The notes beneath the pieces were generated by a model, which was not told the origin of the DNA, did no database searches, and saw nothing but the letters and a program-made list of their open reading frames with translations. Shown here piece by piece: positions 42,545 through 51,183 of a stretch of DNA of 64,000 bases; position 1 is the stretch's first letter; each line of letters starts with the position of its first letter. The position numbers were made by a program, and so were the translations under genes. Origin of the DNA: Acidobacteriota bacterium (GTDB lineage Bacteria > Acidobacteriota > Aminicenantia > Aminicenantales > Saccharicenantaceae); NCBI GenBank assembly GCA_039683095.1, contig JBDKSB010000001.1, forward strand, positions 124,001 through 188,000, given 5' to 3'.

Positions 42545-43243
42545 ATGAGAACCGCGCTGCTCCTTCTCTTCTACGTCCTCGTGGTCGTCGCCGGGCTGCC
42601 GTTCTTCCTATTTTGCCGGCTGACGGGGCAGCGGGAGCTGCCGCTGGGGTACGGGCTGTGGGCCATGCGGGTCAGCCGGCGCGTCCTGGGGCTCCGGCTG
42701 GACGTGTCCGGCCTCGAAGGGATCGACCCGGGGACGCCCCGGGTCTACATGCCCAACCACGGCAGCTTGATCGACGGGCCCCTGATGCTCATGCTCATCC
42801 CCGGCCGGGCCCGGGTCATCCTCAAGCAGTCCGTCCTGCGCATCCCCGTCGTCGGGCCGGTCATGCGCTTCATCGGCTTCGTTCCCGTGGACCGGAAGGG
42901 CGCCCGGAGCGGCAAGAGAAGCATCGACCGGGCGGCGGTCCTGATGCGGGAGCGGGGCTACTCGTTCCTGATCTTTCCCGAGGGCACGCGGACGCTCGAC
43001 GGCCGGCTCGGGCCGTTCCGCCGGGGCGGCTTCTTCCTGGCCCTCGAGACCGGGGCCCCGATCGTGCCCGTGACCATCGCCGGGAGCCGCGAGCTCATGC
43101 CCAAGGGGCGGCCCTGCGCGCGGCCGGGCCGGATCGAGGTCGTCTTCCATCGGCCCGTTCCCGTCGCGGGCTATACGAAGGAGACGATGGGCCTTCTGAT
43201 GGACGAGGTCAGGAGCGCGATCCTGACCGGCGCCGGGAGGTGA
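42545..43243 (+). CDS. 1-acyl-sn-glycerol-3-phosphate acyltransferase (PlsC-like)
   Basis: 232 residues from ATG 42545 (a GTG at 42521 overlaps the -10 box). A signal-anchor helix is at the N-terminus. Motif I is MPNHGSLIDGP, where the usual NH-x4-D becomes NHGSLID, motif III FPEGTRTLDGRLG, and motif IV VPVTIAGS. It adds the second acyl chain in phospholipid synthesis at the membrane. Followed after 3 bases by the gmhA-like gene. Confidence 0.9.
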   Translation: MRTALLLLFYVLVVVAGLPFFLFCRLTGQRELPLGYGLWAMRVSRRVLGLRLDVSGLEGIDPGTPRVYMPNHGSLIDGPLMLMLIPGRARVILKQSVLRIPVVGPVMRFIGFVPVDRKGARSGKRSIDRAAVLMRERGYSFLIFPEGTRTLDGRLGPFRRGGFFLALETGAPIVPVTIAGSRELMPKGRPCARPGRIEVVFHRPVPVAGYTKETMGLLMDEVRSAILTGAGR

Positions 43244-43246
43244 GGG

Positions 43247-43804
43247 ATGAAGCCGGAGGATCACGTCGCCGAGCTCGACCGGGCCCTGCGGGAGTTCCTT
43301 CGGACCCGCGGTCCCGTCCTGGAAGCCGCGGCCGGGGCCCTCGCCGGCCGGCTCCGGGCCGGGGGCAAGGTCCTCATCTTCGGCAACGGCGGGAGCGCCG
43401 CCGAAGCCCAGCACTTCGCCGCGGAGCTGGTCAACGGGTTCTCGCGGCACGACGGGCCGCCCGGAGCGGCCATCGCCCTGACCGCGGACACGTCCTCGCT
43501 GACGGCCATCGGCAACGACCGGGGTTTCGATCAGGTCTTCAGCCGCCAGATCGAGGCCCTGGGCGGGCCGGGAGACGCGGCCGTCGCCCTGACCGCGAGC
43601 GGGCGCTCTCCCGACGTGGTCCTGGGCCTGAGGGCGGCCCGTTCAAAGGGGCTGCTGACGATCGCCTTCACCGGGCGCGGGGGAGGGGACCTTCCGCCGC
43701 TGGCGGACTATCTTCTGGACATCCCGTCCCGTTCGACCGGCCGGATCCAGGAAGCGCACCTCTTCCTCCTGCACGTCCTTGCGGAAAGGATCGAAGAGGG
43801 TTAG
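43247..43804 (+). CDS. gmhA: Sedoheptulose-7-phosphate isomerase-like SIS protein
   Basis: 185 residues forming one SIS domain. GNGGSAAEAQHFAAELVNGF, ALTADTSSLTAIGND, LTASGRSPDVVLGL and RIQEAHLFLLHVLAERIE match GmhA, the first enzyme of heptose synthesis for lipopolysaccharide. The DnaA-binding protein DiaA is the main alternative but lacks the sugar-site wording. The stop overlaps the converging gene's stop by 3 bases. Confidence 0.82.
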   Translation: MKPEDHVAELDRALREFLRTRGPVLEAAAGALAGRLRAGGKVLIFGNGGSAAEAQHFAAELVNGFSRHDGPPGAAIALTADTSSLTAIGNDRGFDQVFSRQIEALGGPGDAAVALTASGRSPDVVLGLRAARSKGLLTIAFTGRGGGDLPPLADYLLDIPSRSTGRIQEAHLFLLHVLAERIEEG

Positions 43805-44379
43805 TGCTCGATCTCGACCGGGCCCTGGCTCGTCCCGGCCCTCTTCTTGTCCAGCTGTTCCTTGATCCGGGCCAGTTGAGCCTGGGCCCTGACCAGGGTT
43901 TCGTTGGTCTCGGCGATCTGCTGCTGGATCGCGGAGCCCGGCATCATGGCGTTCTGGGCGTCGTATTGCTGGCGCAGGGCCGCCATCTTGGTCGCCAGCA
44001 GGTCGACCCGTTCCTCCGCGGCCCTGAGCTGGGCCTCGAGGACCTTGGCCGACGCATCCGGCCGGCCGATTGCCTGATCGCCAACGAGGGCCGGGCCGTC
44101 GGCTTCGACCTGCGGGACGATCTGGGCGCCCGGGGGGATAGTCCGGCCGCCGGCGGCGGGCGGCGCGGCTTCGCCCGTTTCCTCCCCGGCCGTATCGAGG
44201 ACCTCCACGGCCGGGGTCTTTTTGACGGCCAGGAGGTCCCGGTTGCGGACGAGGACGGCCGGCCGGCCCTTGAGGGCCTCGCGGCGCGCCTTTTCCGACC
44301 TGGCGAGATCGACAAGGCTCTGCGCGCCGAGAGAGGCGCTCAGCCCGAACACGGCGAGGATCACTAGCGCTTTCTTCAT
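43801..44379 (-). CDS. Secreted coiled-coil protein of the QSL-DLA family, copy 1
   Basis: 192 residues from MKKALVILAVFGLSASLGAQS, a signal peptide; a start 12 bases upstream is possible. Mature residues begin QSLVDLARSEKARREALKGRPAVLV...VKKTPAVEV, closely parallel to the protein at 56034-56696. A proline/alanine/glycine linker leads to a coiled coil (ASAKVLEAQLRAAEERVDLLATKMAALRQQYD). It is presumably periplasmic. Function unknown. Confidence 0.75.
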   Translation of the reverse strand: MKKALVILAVFGLSASLGAQSLVDLARSEKARREALKGRPAVLVRNRDLLAVKKTPAVEVLDTAGEETGEAAPPAAGGRTIPPGAQIVPQVEADGPALVGDQAIGRPDASAKVLEAQLRAAEERVDLLATKMAALRQQYDAQNAMMPGSAIQQQIAETNETLVRAQAQLARIKEQLDKKRAGTSQGPVEIEH

Positions 44380-44488
44380 GACATGAACCAAGTCCCATTA
44401 TTGCCTTCGGCACGGCGGCTGTCAAACGCGGCGGACGGGTCCCTCATCCGTCTCCCGCGGACGCGAGGTGACCGCCGGACGGGGGCGG

Positions 44489-47400
44489 TCACCGGATGAC
44501 CTGATAGACCTCGCGCCAGGACTTGACCCGGAGCAGGGTCCCAATGGGCTGGACGAGCTGCTCGATGGTCGAGTTGTATTCCTGGACGTAGACGTCGCGC
44601 TTGTTCATCTTGTTGGCGTTGTCGTAGGCCGCCTCGCCGACGGTCACGGCCTGCCGGGCCTTGCTCTGGAGCTGGAGGTATTCCGGAGGCGCGCCTGACG
44701 TCGCCCGGAAGGCCGTCCCGCCGACCGGGATGGACGAGGCCTGGCGGACGAACCGCCCGTAGAGGTGGCCGGCCGATCCGAGGTTCGTGCAGGGGTTGGC
44801 CGCCTCGATGCTGCCGCTGAGCGTGCTGAAATAGACGATGTTGTCGGCCAGGACCGGGTCGGCCCAGACCTTGTAGCCGAGGTCCAGGTCGCCGGTGTCC
44901 TTGGTCGCGGGAAGCCCGCCCAGCAGGTCCGGGTCGCCGATGTACCATTCCACCCAGTCCTTGGCCGGCGTCTCGGCGGGCCCCTTGTCGACGAGGCCGA
45001 TGAACGAGAACATCCGGCCGGCCAGCTCGTCCGTGCCTGGGTTGTAGACCCCCAGGTTGCGGTCGTGACCGCCCGTCCCGAAATAGATCCGCGGCGACGT
45101 CGGCGTCGATTCCATGGGGTTGAGCCAGACGGCCGGCCTGGTGGAGATCGGGTAGTTCAGGTAATCCTCGTAGATGGCCTGGAGGGCCCAGTTGCCGATG
45201 TTGGTCACGGCCGCGTTCAGGCGGTAGATCCGGCCGTCGAGGTCGGCGATGTAGACGTATTCGACGAAGCCGTCCACGTTGTTGTCGACGGCCGTCGGCC
45301 CGGCGACGATGGCCGGGGCGATATTGGTGTAACGGTACGGCTCCTTGTCCCCGGTGAAGGCGCTGGTGTCGACGTCGGCGTCGACCGCCAGGGCCGAGAT
45401 GATCTCGCCCGTGTCGATGCGGACGGTGTAGAAATAGGTCCCGGCGATGGTCGAGGAAGTGTCGTTGTCGTAGCCGGAGCCCATGAAGGCGACCCAGCGG
45501 GGGGTCCCGCCGTCGTGGATCCTGCCGATGGCCGGGGTCGACCGCGTCTCGCCCATGGTCCGCATGCCCGAGGCTGAGTCCGTGTGGGTGATCTCCCACA
45601 GCGGCTGGGGATCGTGCGGGTCGGTGACGTCGAGGGCCCAGTAGTAGTTGAGCCCGCCGGCCAGGACGCTGCCGCTGCCGGGGCCCTGGCCGCAAACGAG
45701 GACGGTCCGCCAGGCGCCGTTGATCTGGACGTCGGACACGACCGGGGTGGCGTCGACGTAGCCGGTCTGCGAGGGCCTGAAAAAGTGGGTCGAGGGGTCG
45801 GCCGGGTCGAACTGGTACATCTCCTTCAGCTTGGACAGGAGGTTATAGGGGATGAAGGCCCAGATCTCGTCGCCGGTCAGGACGTCGAAGCAATGGAGCA
45901 TGCCGTCGTTGGCCCCGACGTAGACGACCGTGGTCCGGCTGGCGTAGGCTGTCTTGAAATCGGCGTAGCTCGTGTCCGAGGCCGAGTCGCCCATGAGGGC
46001 GGCGTCCCTGTTCGGCGGCCCGACGACGACAGGGGTCGAGCGGTTGATGTCGCCCAGCTTCCAGTCGCGGCCGGAGCCCCGGATGAACTGGATCAGCCCG
46101 GCGTTGTCGTTCTGGACGTCGTCGAGCAGGGGGGCCAGCGTCGCCTCGTTGGCGGTCGTGAACTCGGTCCGGGCCAGGGGATTGGCCAGGTCGGCGTCCT
46201 CCCGGACGGCCGTGTAGATCGCCCGGGAATCGGCGGACCGGCCGGCCAGCAGCTGGCCGGCGTCCCACAGGATCGAGGCGTCCCCGACTTCCACGGACCG
46301 GCCCGACGAGGCGTCCAGGTCCGAGGTGGACAGGGTGTAGAGCTGCGAGGCCGTCCCCGAGGCGATCGAGACGCTGGTGACGTTGTAGGCCCGGAGCTGG
46401 CCCTCGTCGCCGGGGTAGATGAAGGATGCGCCGATGACGAGCTTCGTCGGCGTGCCGTTCCTGGCGACGACGGTCGCGGCGGCCGAGGCCCGCGAGTATT
46501 CGAGACGGTTGATGTAAATGTATTCGATGGCGATCGACGAGACGGCGGGCGACTGGAACGAGGCGCCGTCGTAATCGTCCATTGTGTCCTCGGCCGCGGT
46601 CAGGACGGCCTTCCAACGGAGGTCGGCCCCGAACGACTTGAACTCGTACCAGTCGAGGTTCGAGGCGTTGGCGATCTCGTTCCCCTCGAACTTCTTGTAG
46701 AACTCCCATTGCCGGCCGCCGTTGTTGGAGAAGTACAGCGTGACGGCCAGGCCCGTGGCATCTCCGCCGATGACATGCTGGCGCAGGTCGGTGATCCGGA
46801 CCTCGGTGACGGCGTGGAGCTTCGGATCGAGGATGCCGGCTCCGACGTCGGTGGAGACGCCCTGGCCGTACAGGGCGAAGACGCCGGCCAGCTGGTTCTC
46901 GACGAGATAGTAGTCGCCGGAATGGTTGGCGTCGCAGATGACGACGTCCATGTCCCCGTCGTTGTCGATGTCCAGATAGGCGCCGATATCGATGTCGTAG
47001 GGGCTCGGCGTCGGCGACACGCAGCCGTTGAGGCACTTGAACGTCCAGCCGACATTGTAGTTGACGGTCTCGTTGCGCAGGAACCAGATCCGGCCCTCGG
47101 CGGTCAGCAGCCCGGCGGACCGGCGGTACATGGCGTCCGTGGCCACGAAGACGTCGATGCGGCCGTCGTTGGTGTAGTCGGCGGACAGGATGGCGTCGAC
47201 GCCGTAGCAGTTGGCATTGGGGATGGCGATCGTGCTCCTGGTGAAGGCGCCCTTCCCGTCGTTCTGGTAGAAGACAAGATAGTTGGCTGTGCCGACCGAG
47301 CCGCAGATGACGTCGATGTCGCCGTCGCCGTCGTAATCGGCCGCGGCGATGGCCGAGCCGCCGGGATAGCCCGCGTAGCCCGTCCGTCCGGCCGAGCCGC

Positions 47401-48274
47401 CGTAGTTCAGCTCGCCGAGGGAGAATTTGGCGGCCCGCCATGTCCCGCTGCCCTGCCGGAGCAGGAAGACCTTGTCCTCGCTGATCATGAGGATGTCCAG
47501 GTCGCCGTCCTTGTCGATGTCGACCGAGGCGAGATGGTTGGTCAGCCAGTAGTTGTAGACGTAATAGGTCCTGGCGTTCCTGCCCGAGCCGACCGTGCAG
47601 GACAGCAGGGAGCTGAAGTTGAGGTTGTACGAGCTCGACGCGGAAAAGACCGGGTCGGTCTTCGTGCCGATGTTGATGTACATCTTGGCCAGGAAATTGG
47701 TATAGCCGAACTCGTCGGTCGAGTTGCGCATGAAGAAGAAATCGAGCAGGCCGTCGCCGTTATAGTCCCCGGCCGTGATGCAGCACGGACCGGTGTAGAT
47801 CGTGCCGAAGGAATCGTAGACTTTGGACCAATCGATCGCCAGCGGCTGGTCGGGGTTCGTGGCGTACTGGTTGCGGACCAGGACGAGCTGGGAATACGGC
47901 GAGACGCGCGGGCTGGCCACCTGCCCGCTGATCTCGAGGCCGATCAGGTCCGGGTAGCCGTCCCCGGTGAAATCGCCGGACGCGGCCGCGTAGATGTGGC
48001 CGCCCATGCTGGCGGCCGAACCCACGGCGAAGTTCGAGCCCAGGACCGGCAGGGTGATCGGCCCCCGGGCCGCCGCCGTCCAGCCGTCGACGGACGAGTT
48101 CGCCGCGTCCTTGTAATCGCGGGTATTGAAGTTCTCCGAGAAGGAGTTCGTGGTCTGGGTGCAGTTCTGGACCTGCGGCCAGAGCCGCGGCAGGAGGACC
48201 GCCCCCGCCGCGATCAGGCCGGCCGCGGCCAGGATGATCAGGCTCCCTGGGCGCTTCATGCCTTTGCTCGTCAT
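44489..48274 (-). CDS. PilY1-like pilus tip protein with VCBS/FG-GAP repeats
   Basis: 1261 residues from MTSKGMKRPGSLII (AGGGGA upstream), beginning with a signal anchor. Residues about 100-450 contain at least six D-x-[DN]-x-DG calcium-type loops in FG-GAP/VCBS units (DFTGDGYPDL, DYNGDGLLDF, DIDKDGDLDI, DYDGDGDIDV, DYTNDGRIDV, DIDNDGDMDV). The C-terminal 550 residues are the PilY1 beta-propeller (VVYVGANDGMLHCFDVLTGDEIWAFIP, GSGYDND, VYIADLDGRIYRLN). PilY1 caps pili and acts in adhesion. Final gene of the minor-pilin operon. Confidence 0.88.
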   Translation of the reverse strand: MTSKGMKRPGSLIILAAAGLIAAGAVLLPRLWPQVQNCTQTTNSFSENFNTRDYKDAANSSVDGWTAAARGPITLPVLGSNFAVGSAASMGGHIYAAASGDFTGDGYPDLIGLEISGQVASPRVSPYSQLVLVRNQYATNPDQPLAIDWSKVYDSFGTIYTGPCCITAGDYNGDGLLDFFFMRNSTDEFGYTNFLAKMYINIGTKTDPVFSASSSYNLNFSSLLSCTVGSGRNARTYYVYNYWLTNHLASVDIDKDGDLDILMISEDKVFLLRQGSGTWRAAKFSLGELNYGGSAGRTGYAGYPGGSAIAAADYDGDGDIDVICGSVGTANYLVFYQNDGKGAFTRSTIAIPNANCYGVDAILSADYTNDGRIDVFVATDAMYRRSAGLLTAEGRIWFLRNETVNYNVGWTFKCLNGCVSPTPSPYDIDIGAYLDIDNDGDMDVVICDANHSGDYYLVENQLAGVFALYGQGVSTDVGAGILDPKLHAVTEVRITDLRQHVIGGDATGLAVTLYFSNNGGRQWEFYKKFEGNEIANASNLDWYEFKSFGADLRWKAVLTAAEDTMDDYDGASFQSPAVSSIAIEYIYINRLEYSRASAAATVVARNGTPTKLVIGASFIYPGDEGQLRAYNVTSVSIASGTASQLYTLSTSDLDASSGRSVEVGDASILWDAGQLLAGRSADSRAIYTAVREDADLANPLARTEFTTANEATLAPLLDDVQNDNAGLIQFIRGSGRDWKLGDINRSTPVVVGPPNRDAALMGDSASDTSYADFKTAYASRTTVVYVGANDGMLHCFDVLTGDEIWAFIPYNLLSKLKEMYQFDPADPSTHFFRPSQTGYVDATPVVSDVQINGAWRTVLVCGQGPGSGSVLAGGLNYYWALDVTDPHDPQPLWEITHTDSASGMRTMGETRSTPAIGRIHDGGTPRWVAFMGSGYDNDTSSTIAGTYFYTVRIDTGEIISALAVDADVDTSAFTGDKEPYRYTNIAPAIVAGPTAVDNNVDGFVEYVYIADLDGRIYRLNAAVTNIGNWALQAIYEDYLNYPISTRPAVWLNPMESTPTSPRIYFGTGGHDRNLGVYNPGTDELAGRMFSFIGLVDKGPAETPAKDWVEWYIGDPDLLGGLPATKDTGDLDLGYKVWADPVLADNIVYFSTLSGSIEAANPCTNLGSAGHLYGRFVRQASSIPVGGTAFRATSGAPPEYLQLQSKARQAVTVGEAAYDNANKMNKRDVYVQEYNSTIEQLVQPIGTLLRVKSWREVYQVIR

Positions 48275-48297
48275 GTCCGTTCCCCTTTCGCGGATCG

Positions 48298-48864
48298 TCA
48301 GGATCCTACCTCGATGACGATTTCGAGCCGCTTGTAGGTGTTCCGCGGCCCTCGCCCGATGCACAGCAGGATGCAGTCGTGGTCGTCCGCCGTGACCGTC
48401 CCCGGCGCCTCGTCGTTGATGAGGAACACGGTGTAGGAGCAGCGCGGATCGCCGGCCAGCGCCTCGGCGTTGAAGATCACCGTGCCGGCGTAGTCCGACG
48501 CGTGGGCCTGGCAGTCGGCGTAGATCTGGGCGTCGGTCAGCTTGCGGAAATACAACTGGTTCGCCAGGGTCGGATCGTCCAGGACGTTGGGATGGCCGTC
48601 GTAATCGTTGTGGTAATGGCCGCTGAACGACGTGTAGGTCGTGCTGACGAAGGCGTCGTTGAGCACGACCCAGGCCGCGTTGAAGCCGGCCTCGGCCGCG
48701 TTGAAGGCCATGTCCTGGAGGCGCAGGCTGTCGGAGACCTTGGGGCTCGTGCCCGTGACCGTGATCAGGAGCATGCCCACGGCCAGCATGAAGGCCACGA
48801 TCATGATGACGACGATGAGGCCGGAGCCCCGCTCCCGGGACGTGCGCTGCCGAAGCGTGTTCAT
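48298..48864 (-). CDS. PilX-like minor pilin
   Basis: 188 residues. The N-terminus RGSGLIVVIMIVAFMLAVGMLLIT is a pilin-type helix without the usual GFTLIE, typical of PilX/GspK proteins. AFNAAEAGFNAAW follows, a PilX-family hallmark (NxAEAG). Three cysteine pairs lie in the globular part. It precedes the PilY1-like gene by 23 bases. Confidence 0.78.
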   Translation of the reverse strand: MNTLRQRTSRERGSGLIVVIMIVAFMLAVGMLLITVTGTSPKVSDSLRLQDMAFNAAEAGFNAAWVVLNDAFVSTTYTSFSGHYHNDYDGHPNVLDDPTLANQLYFRKLTDAQIYADCQAHASDYAGTVIFNAEALAGDPRCSYTVFLINDEAPGTVTADDHDCILLCIGRGPRNTYKRLEIVIEVGS

Positions 48865-48874
48865 GGGGCGCTCC

Positions 48875-49981
48875 TCATCTCTCGCCGATGTTGTAGAGGT
48901 TGAGGCTCATGTTCCGGACGTTGGACGTCGAGTCCATGAGGAACCGCCGGCGGCGGTCGTCGGCGCCCGCGGCCGGGCTGTTGGAGATGAGCGGCCGGCG
49001 ATAGATCTGGACGCCGCCCGGCGGGGTCTTCCCGACCGAGGCGAAGGCCTGGGGGGTCCGGCCGAGGACCCAGACCCGGATCTGCTGGATGCGGGCGATC
49101 TGGTCGAGGCTCCAGCCGTCGTCCCAGGGCGACCAGCCGTCGAGGTCGTTGTCCATGTTCATGTCGCCGTCGTACTCGACCTGGAAGTTCTCGATGTTCC
49201 GGGCGATGGCGAAGTGGATGCCGTTGTGGGTGCAGTAGAGGACGCCCGGCTCGCCGACATAGCCGTTGGCCGCTGTCATGGCGGTTCCGCCGGCCGTGCC
49301 GGTCGTGTCCAGCCAGTATTCCTTGACGTTGATGAAGCTGATCATGCCGCCGTTGTAGTTGCTGGAGTCCGAGCAGGTCCCGGACAGGCCGCCCGGCGGG
49401 TCGACCCCCGGGGCCAGGCCGGGCGAGAAGTTGAGCTTCTCGTTGCTGCCGCCGGCGTTATGGGTGACGTGGGTGACGACCCGGACCTCGGCCGCCCGGC
49501 AGCCCGAATCCGGGTTCGGCAGGATGATGACGAACCTGTTGGCATAGAAGTCGTCGGGGTAGGCATATTGCTCGAAGCTGTAATCCTCGAGGCCGACGTT
49601 GGCCGACGAGCCGTGGTAGCTTTGGATGGGCAGGTTGAGCGGGTCGTCGATGTTGCCCATGAGGCGGATGCGGTCGGGCTGAACGTCGCCGCCGCCCGAC
49701 TGGGCTTCGTTGTCCCAGCCCTGGACGAAGTAGGACGAGAACTGCTCGGGCAGGCCGGCCCCGGCCATGCGCAGGTCTCGGGTCAGGAAGAACATCCCGG
49801 AGCGCACGTCGTTCTGTATCTCGGTGACCATCTGCTGCTCGACCGAGACCTTGTTGCTCCTGGCGTAGATGAACAGGGCCCCGAGGACGGCCACCAGCAT
49901 GACGCTGGCGCCGACCAGGAGCTCGATCATGGTGAAGCCGCCGGAGCGCCGGAGGGCAAGCGCGCGCAGACGTTGTTTCAC
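48875..49981 (-). CDS. PilW-like minor pilin
   Basis: 368 residues. The prepilin motif RSGGFTMIELLVGASVMLVAVLG shows the peptidase cleavage site (G|FTMIE). The phrase DVRSGMFFLTRDLRMAGAG is typical of PilW. It sits between PilV-like and PilX-like genes as in other type IV pilus operons. Confidence 0.8.
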   Translation of the reverse strand: MKQRLRALALRRSGGFTMIELLVGASVMLVAVLGALFIYARSNKVSVEQQMVTEIQNDVRSGMFFLTRDLRMAGAGLPEQFSSYFVQGWDNEAQSGGGDVQPDRIRLMGNIDDPLNLPIQSYHGSSANVGLEDYSFEQYAYPDDFYANRFVIILPNPDSGCRAAEVRVVTHVTHNAGGSNEKLNFSPGLAPGVDPPGGLSGTCSDSSNYNGGMISFINVKEYWLDTTGTAGGTAMTAANGYVGEPGVLYCTHNGIHFAIARNIENFQVEYDGDMNMDNDLDGWSPWDDGWSLDQIARIQQIRVWVLGRTPQAFASVGKTPPGGVQIYRRPLISNSPAAGADDRRRRFLMDSTSNVRNMSLNLYNIGER

Positions 49982-49994
49982 GGTCTTGGCTCCC

Positions 49995-50423
49995 TTACCT
50001 GGTGATGATCGTCGAGATGAGCGCCCGGGCCCGGTGCAGCTCGGGCTGGTCGATCAGGTCCTGGGGGTCGGCCACGCCGACGTTCTCGGCGGAATAGACG
50101 CGGACCTGGATGTCGTAGGAAACGGCCGAGGCCGCCGAGATCGAGGTCACGCGCCGGTAGTCGTTCGTCCCATCCGAGTTCATGTCGATGACCTCGTCGG
50201 TGAGGCTGCCGCAGGCGCTGATCTCGGCCGCCGTCAGGCCCCGGAGCCAGTCGATCTCCTGCTGGGCCAGGAAGGTCGCATTGGCGACCCGGTCGGCCTT
50301 GAGGTTGTTGGCCACGGCGACCAGGAACAGCTCGGCCAGGCCGAGGACGGCCACGGCGACGAGGAACAGGCCGACCAGGACCTCGATCAGGCTGAAACCG
50401 CGGGCAGGCTTCGGGGTTTTCAT
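49995..50423 (-). CDS. PilV-like minor pilin
   Basis: 142 residues. MKTPKPARG-FSLIEVLVGLFLVAVAVLGLAELFL is a canonical prepilin start; the ATG at 50423 lies one base after the previous stop, while an upstream ATG at 50447 lies inside that gene. The central AQQEIDWLRGL is PilV-like. Confidence 0.8.
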   Translation of the reverse strand: MKTPKPARGFSLIEVLVGLFLVAVAVLGLAELFLVAVANNLKADRVANATFLAQQEIDWLRGLTAAEISACGSLTDEVIDMNSDGTNDYRRVTSISAASAVSYDIQVRVYSAENVGVADPQDLIDQPELHRARALISTIITR

Positions 50424-50424
50424 C

Positions 50425-50970
50425 TCAGGCGCTCTTTCTCTTGGCATATTCGATCGATCCGCCCATGAACAGGCTCAGGACCCGCTGGTCGTCCTGGCCC
50501 TGGTTCAGGAGCTTCGGACTCTGCAGGGCGATCGAGCTCTGGCCGACGGCGTACTGGGGGAACATGCCGAGGGGGGAGAAGACGGCCACGGGGTCCCCCG
50601 TCGTCGTGTCGACCGGCAGGCTGATGATGACGTTGAACCTCGTGGAGATGGTCTTGATCGGTCCCCGCTGGTCCAGGGACCAGGCCGCGCCGTCCTCCTG
50701 GAGGCCCTCCATCTGGTAGGCCCAGGCGGTCCCCCCGTCCGGATGGTAGAAGCGGACGCGATGGGCGACCCGGGTGCTTACGGCCTGGAGCTTCGTCTGC
50801 TGCAGGAACGTCTGGATCTCCCGGGTGGCGTTCTCGAGGTTGCGCACGGCCATCGTGTTCATGATGCTGGGGTAGGAGACGACCAGGAAGATGCCCATGA
50901 TGCCGAGGACGACCAGGACCTCGATCATGGTGAAGCCCCGGCGGGCAGGGCGGCGCACGCGCTTGTTCAT
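50425..50970 (-). CDS. FimT/GspH-like minor pilin
   Basis: 181 residues from MNKRVRRPARRG-FTMIEVLVVLGIMGIFLVVSYP, with AGAGGGA upstream; an ATG 18 bases earlier is less likely. NLENATREIQTFLQQTKLQAVSTRVAHRVRF matches the GspH/FimT domain. FimT proteins can bind DNA during uptake. First gene of the operon ending with the PilY1-like gene. Confidence 0.8.
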   Translation of the reverse strand: MNKRVRRPARRGFTMIEVLVVLGIMGIFLVVSYPSIMNTMAVRNLENATREIQTFLQQTKLQAVSTRVAHRVRFYHPDGGTAWAYQMEGLQEDGAAWSLDQRGPIKTISTRFNVIISLPVDTTTGDPVAVFSPLGMFPQYAVGQSSIALQSPKLLNQGQDDQRVLSLFMGGSIEYAKRKSA

Positions 50971-51005
50971 GAGATATCCCTCTGTCACGGCCTTACCGAC
51001 CTCAT

Positions 51006-51034
51006 TTTATATAGCAAATGCGTCACCCGTTCAA
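51006..51034 (-). promoter_or_regulatory. Promoter of the minor-pilin operon
   Basis: On the minus strand TTGAAC (51034-51029) and TATAAA (51011-51006) are separated by 17 bp, about 30 bases before the FimT-like start. The other 150 bases up to 51183 hold no gene. Confidence 0.5.
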
Positions 51035-51183
51035 GGCGGCCCCGGGGGACTTTACCCCGTTATGCAGTATGGAGAGGCCGGCCTCCGCGGACAATCATCG
51101 CCCCGGATGAACGCCCGGGTGATATTTCGGGGAGGGGCCTCACCCCGGACGATTAGCCGCGCGGGCGTCCCCCGGGACGCGGG

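Noticed and set aside
45584-48337. A 917-residue open frame opposite the PilY1-like gene
   Set aside because: Composition is dominated by Val, Gly, Asp and Arg as expected from the complement of a G+C-rich coding strand; no domain or ribosome site.
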